NCBI GenBank assembly: GCA_903907855.1
Contig: CAIVPT010000078.1
Span: 1-50,836 of the forward strand
Source: an uncultured Synechococcaceae cyanobacterium
GTDB taxonomy: Bacteria; Cyanobacteriota; Cyanobacteriia; PCC-6307; Cyanobiaceae
Direction: 5' to 3'
DNA length: 50,836 bases
Below the pieces are notes generated by a model. That model did not search any database. It was not told the DNA's origin and saw only the letters and a list, made by a program, of their open reading frames with translations. The position numbers and the translations under genes are program-made. Every line of letters begins with the position of its first letter. Positions within the stretch are counted from its first letter, which is position 1. Shown piece by piece: positions 50,196-50,836 of this stretch.

Positions 50196-50836
50196 ATGGC
50201 CACCCTGACCCCTCCTCTTGAGCGCGCCAACGGACTGCTCCGACTGAACCGCCTGCCGCTGCGGATCCGGCAGCGCCGCCACAGCCAGTGGTTGAGCGTC
50301 TACGAGCTCGGAGGCAGCGGGACGAGCCGTGAGAAGGCGATGCGGGGCTATCGCGCTGCAGATCCCGAGGCTGTCGACAGTCTCTGTGAGCTGGTGCTGC
50401 GCCTGGCTCGGCCGGGCCAACCCTTCCCCTGGGAGGCCCTGACGGCTGCGGCTCCAGAACCAAGCGCGACAGGCAACGCCCCCACCTGGCCGGAAATCTG
50501 CGAGGCCGTGGTGACCTTCCAGCGCGGGCAGGGGGTGAACATGAACCTGGTGGGCCCGTTCAAGGGCCAGGGCTACTTCCGCCTGCTTCCATCCGAGCGG
50601 CCGGCGAGCCTGGATGTGCGGCGCTTCGCTCTGCACACCAGCGAGAGCCTCAAGGCGCACCTGGAGGACCCGAGCGAACCTCTGCTGCCGATGGCGACGC
50701 ACCGCCAGGGCTTCCGCCAGAAACGGGAGGTGGTGTCGCTGCTGCGGCGTGCGGGCTTTGGGGCGATCGCGCCGGAGGAGCTGAGCGCGGAGCTCAAGGC
50801 TCTGGTGAACCGCAAGAAGCAGGCCCTGGTGGCCGC
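50196..50836 (+). CDS. 5' part of an ORF running off the window, integrase/tyrosine recombinase-like N-terminus
   Basis: Open from ATG 50196 to the edge: MATLTPPLERANGLLRLNRLPLRIRQRRHSQWLSVYELGGSGTSREKAMRGYRAADPEAVDSLCELVLRLARPGQPFPWEALTAAAPEPSATGNAPTWPEICEAVVTFQRG... Not in the ORF track because no stop lies in the window. Confidence 0.5.
   Translation, partial: MATLTPPLERANGLLRLNRLPLRIRQRRHSQWLSVYELGGSGTSREKAMRGYRAADPEAVDSLCELVLRLARPGQPFPWEALTAAAPEPSATGNAPTWPEICEAVVTFQRGQGVNMNLVGPFKGQGYFRLLPSERPASLDVRRFALHTSESLKAHLEDPSEPLLPMATHRQGFRQKREVVSLLRRAGFGAIAPEELSAELKALVNRKKQALVA

Noticed and set aside
49751-50230. 159 aa minus-strand ORF spanning tRNA-Lys
   Set aside because: Overlaps a clear tRNA on the other strand and reads through noncoding palindromic DNA.
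50169-50702. 177 aa minus-strand ORF at the right edge
   Set aside because: Opposite a plus-strand frame open to the window edge that looks more protein-like; treated as a shadow.

Overview
High-GC (about 70%) cyanobacterial chromosome window, most like a Synechococcus/Cyanobium-type picocyanobacterium. Lineage evidence: PsbP, PsbY, Ycf54, CrtH, a glycine-rich RRM protein, ClpC, and visible HIP1 (GCGATCGC) enrichment. Most of the window is ordinary, densely packed housekeeping DNA: clpC, rimI, a lysA-cdaA-uppS-bioB-trhO run, lipA, recR, psbP, an LCP protein, an ABC exporter, a DEAD-box helicase, recC-recB-recD, ycf54-pdxJ-plsC, bolA-grxD, a glutamate decarboxylase, crtH, trmFO, psbY, a gamma-class carbonic anhydrase-like protein and tRNA-Lys(TTT). 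I see no CRISPR array, transposase or rRNA. Points worth a second look: (i) two ORFs broken by single-base frameshifts next to homopolymers, an alpha/beta hydrolase near 3250 and a DEAD-box helicase at a C7 tract at 24635-24641; (ii) an OmpR-type response regulator whose phosphoacceptor Asp appears to be Ala; (iii) a GST-DUF952 fusion; (iv) two Nif11-like small proteins with Trp-rich tails; (v) the right edge, where tRNA-Lys is followed by perfect and hyphenated palindromes and an open reading frame resembling an integrase N-terminus, possibly the start of a genomic island cut off by the window. I found no clear-cut new multi-gene system; the best candidate locus is the right edge, whose cargo is not visible. 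All family assignments are by eye, with no database search.
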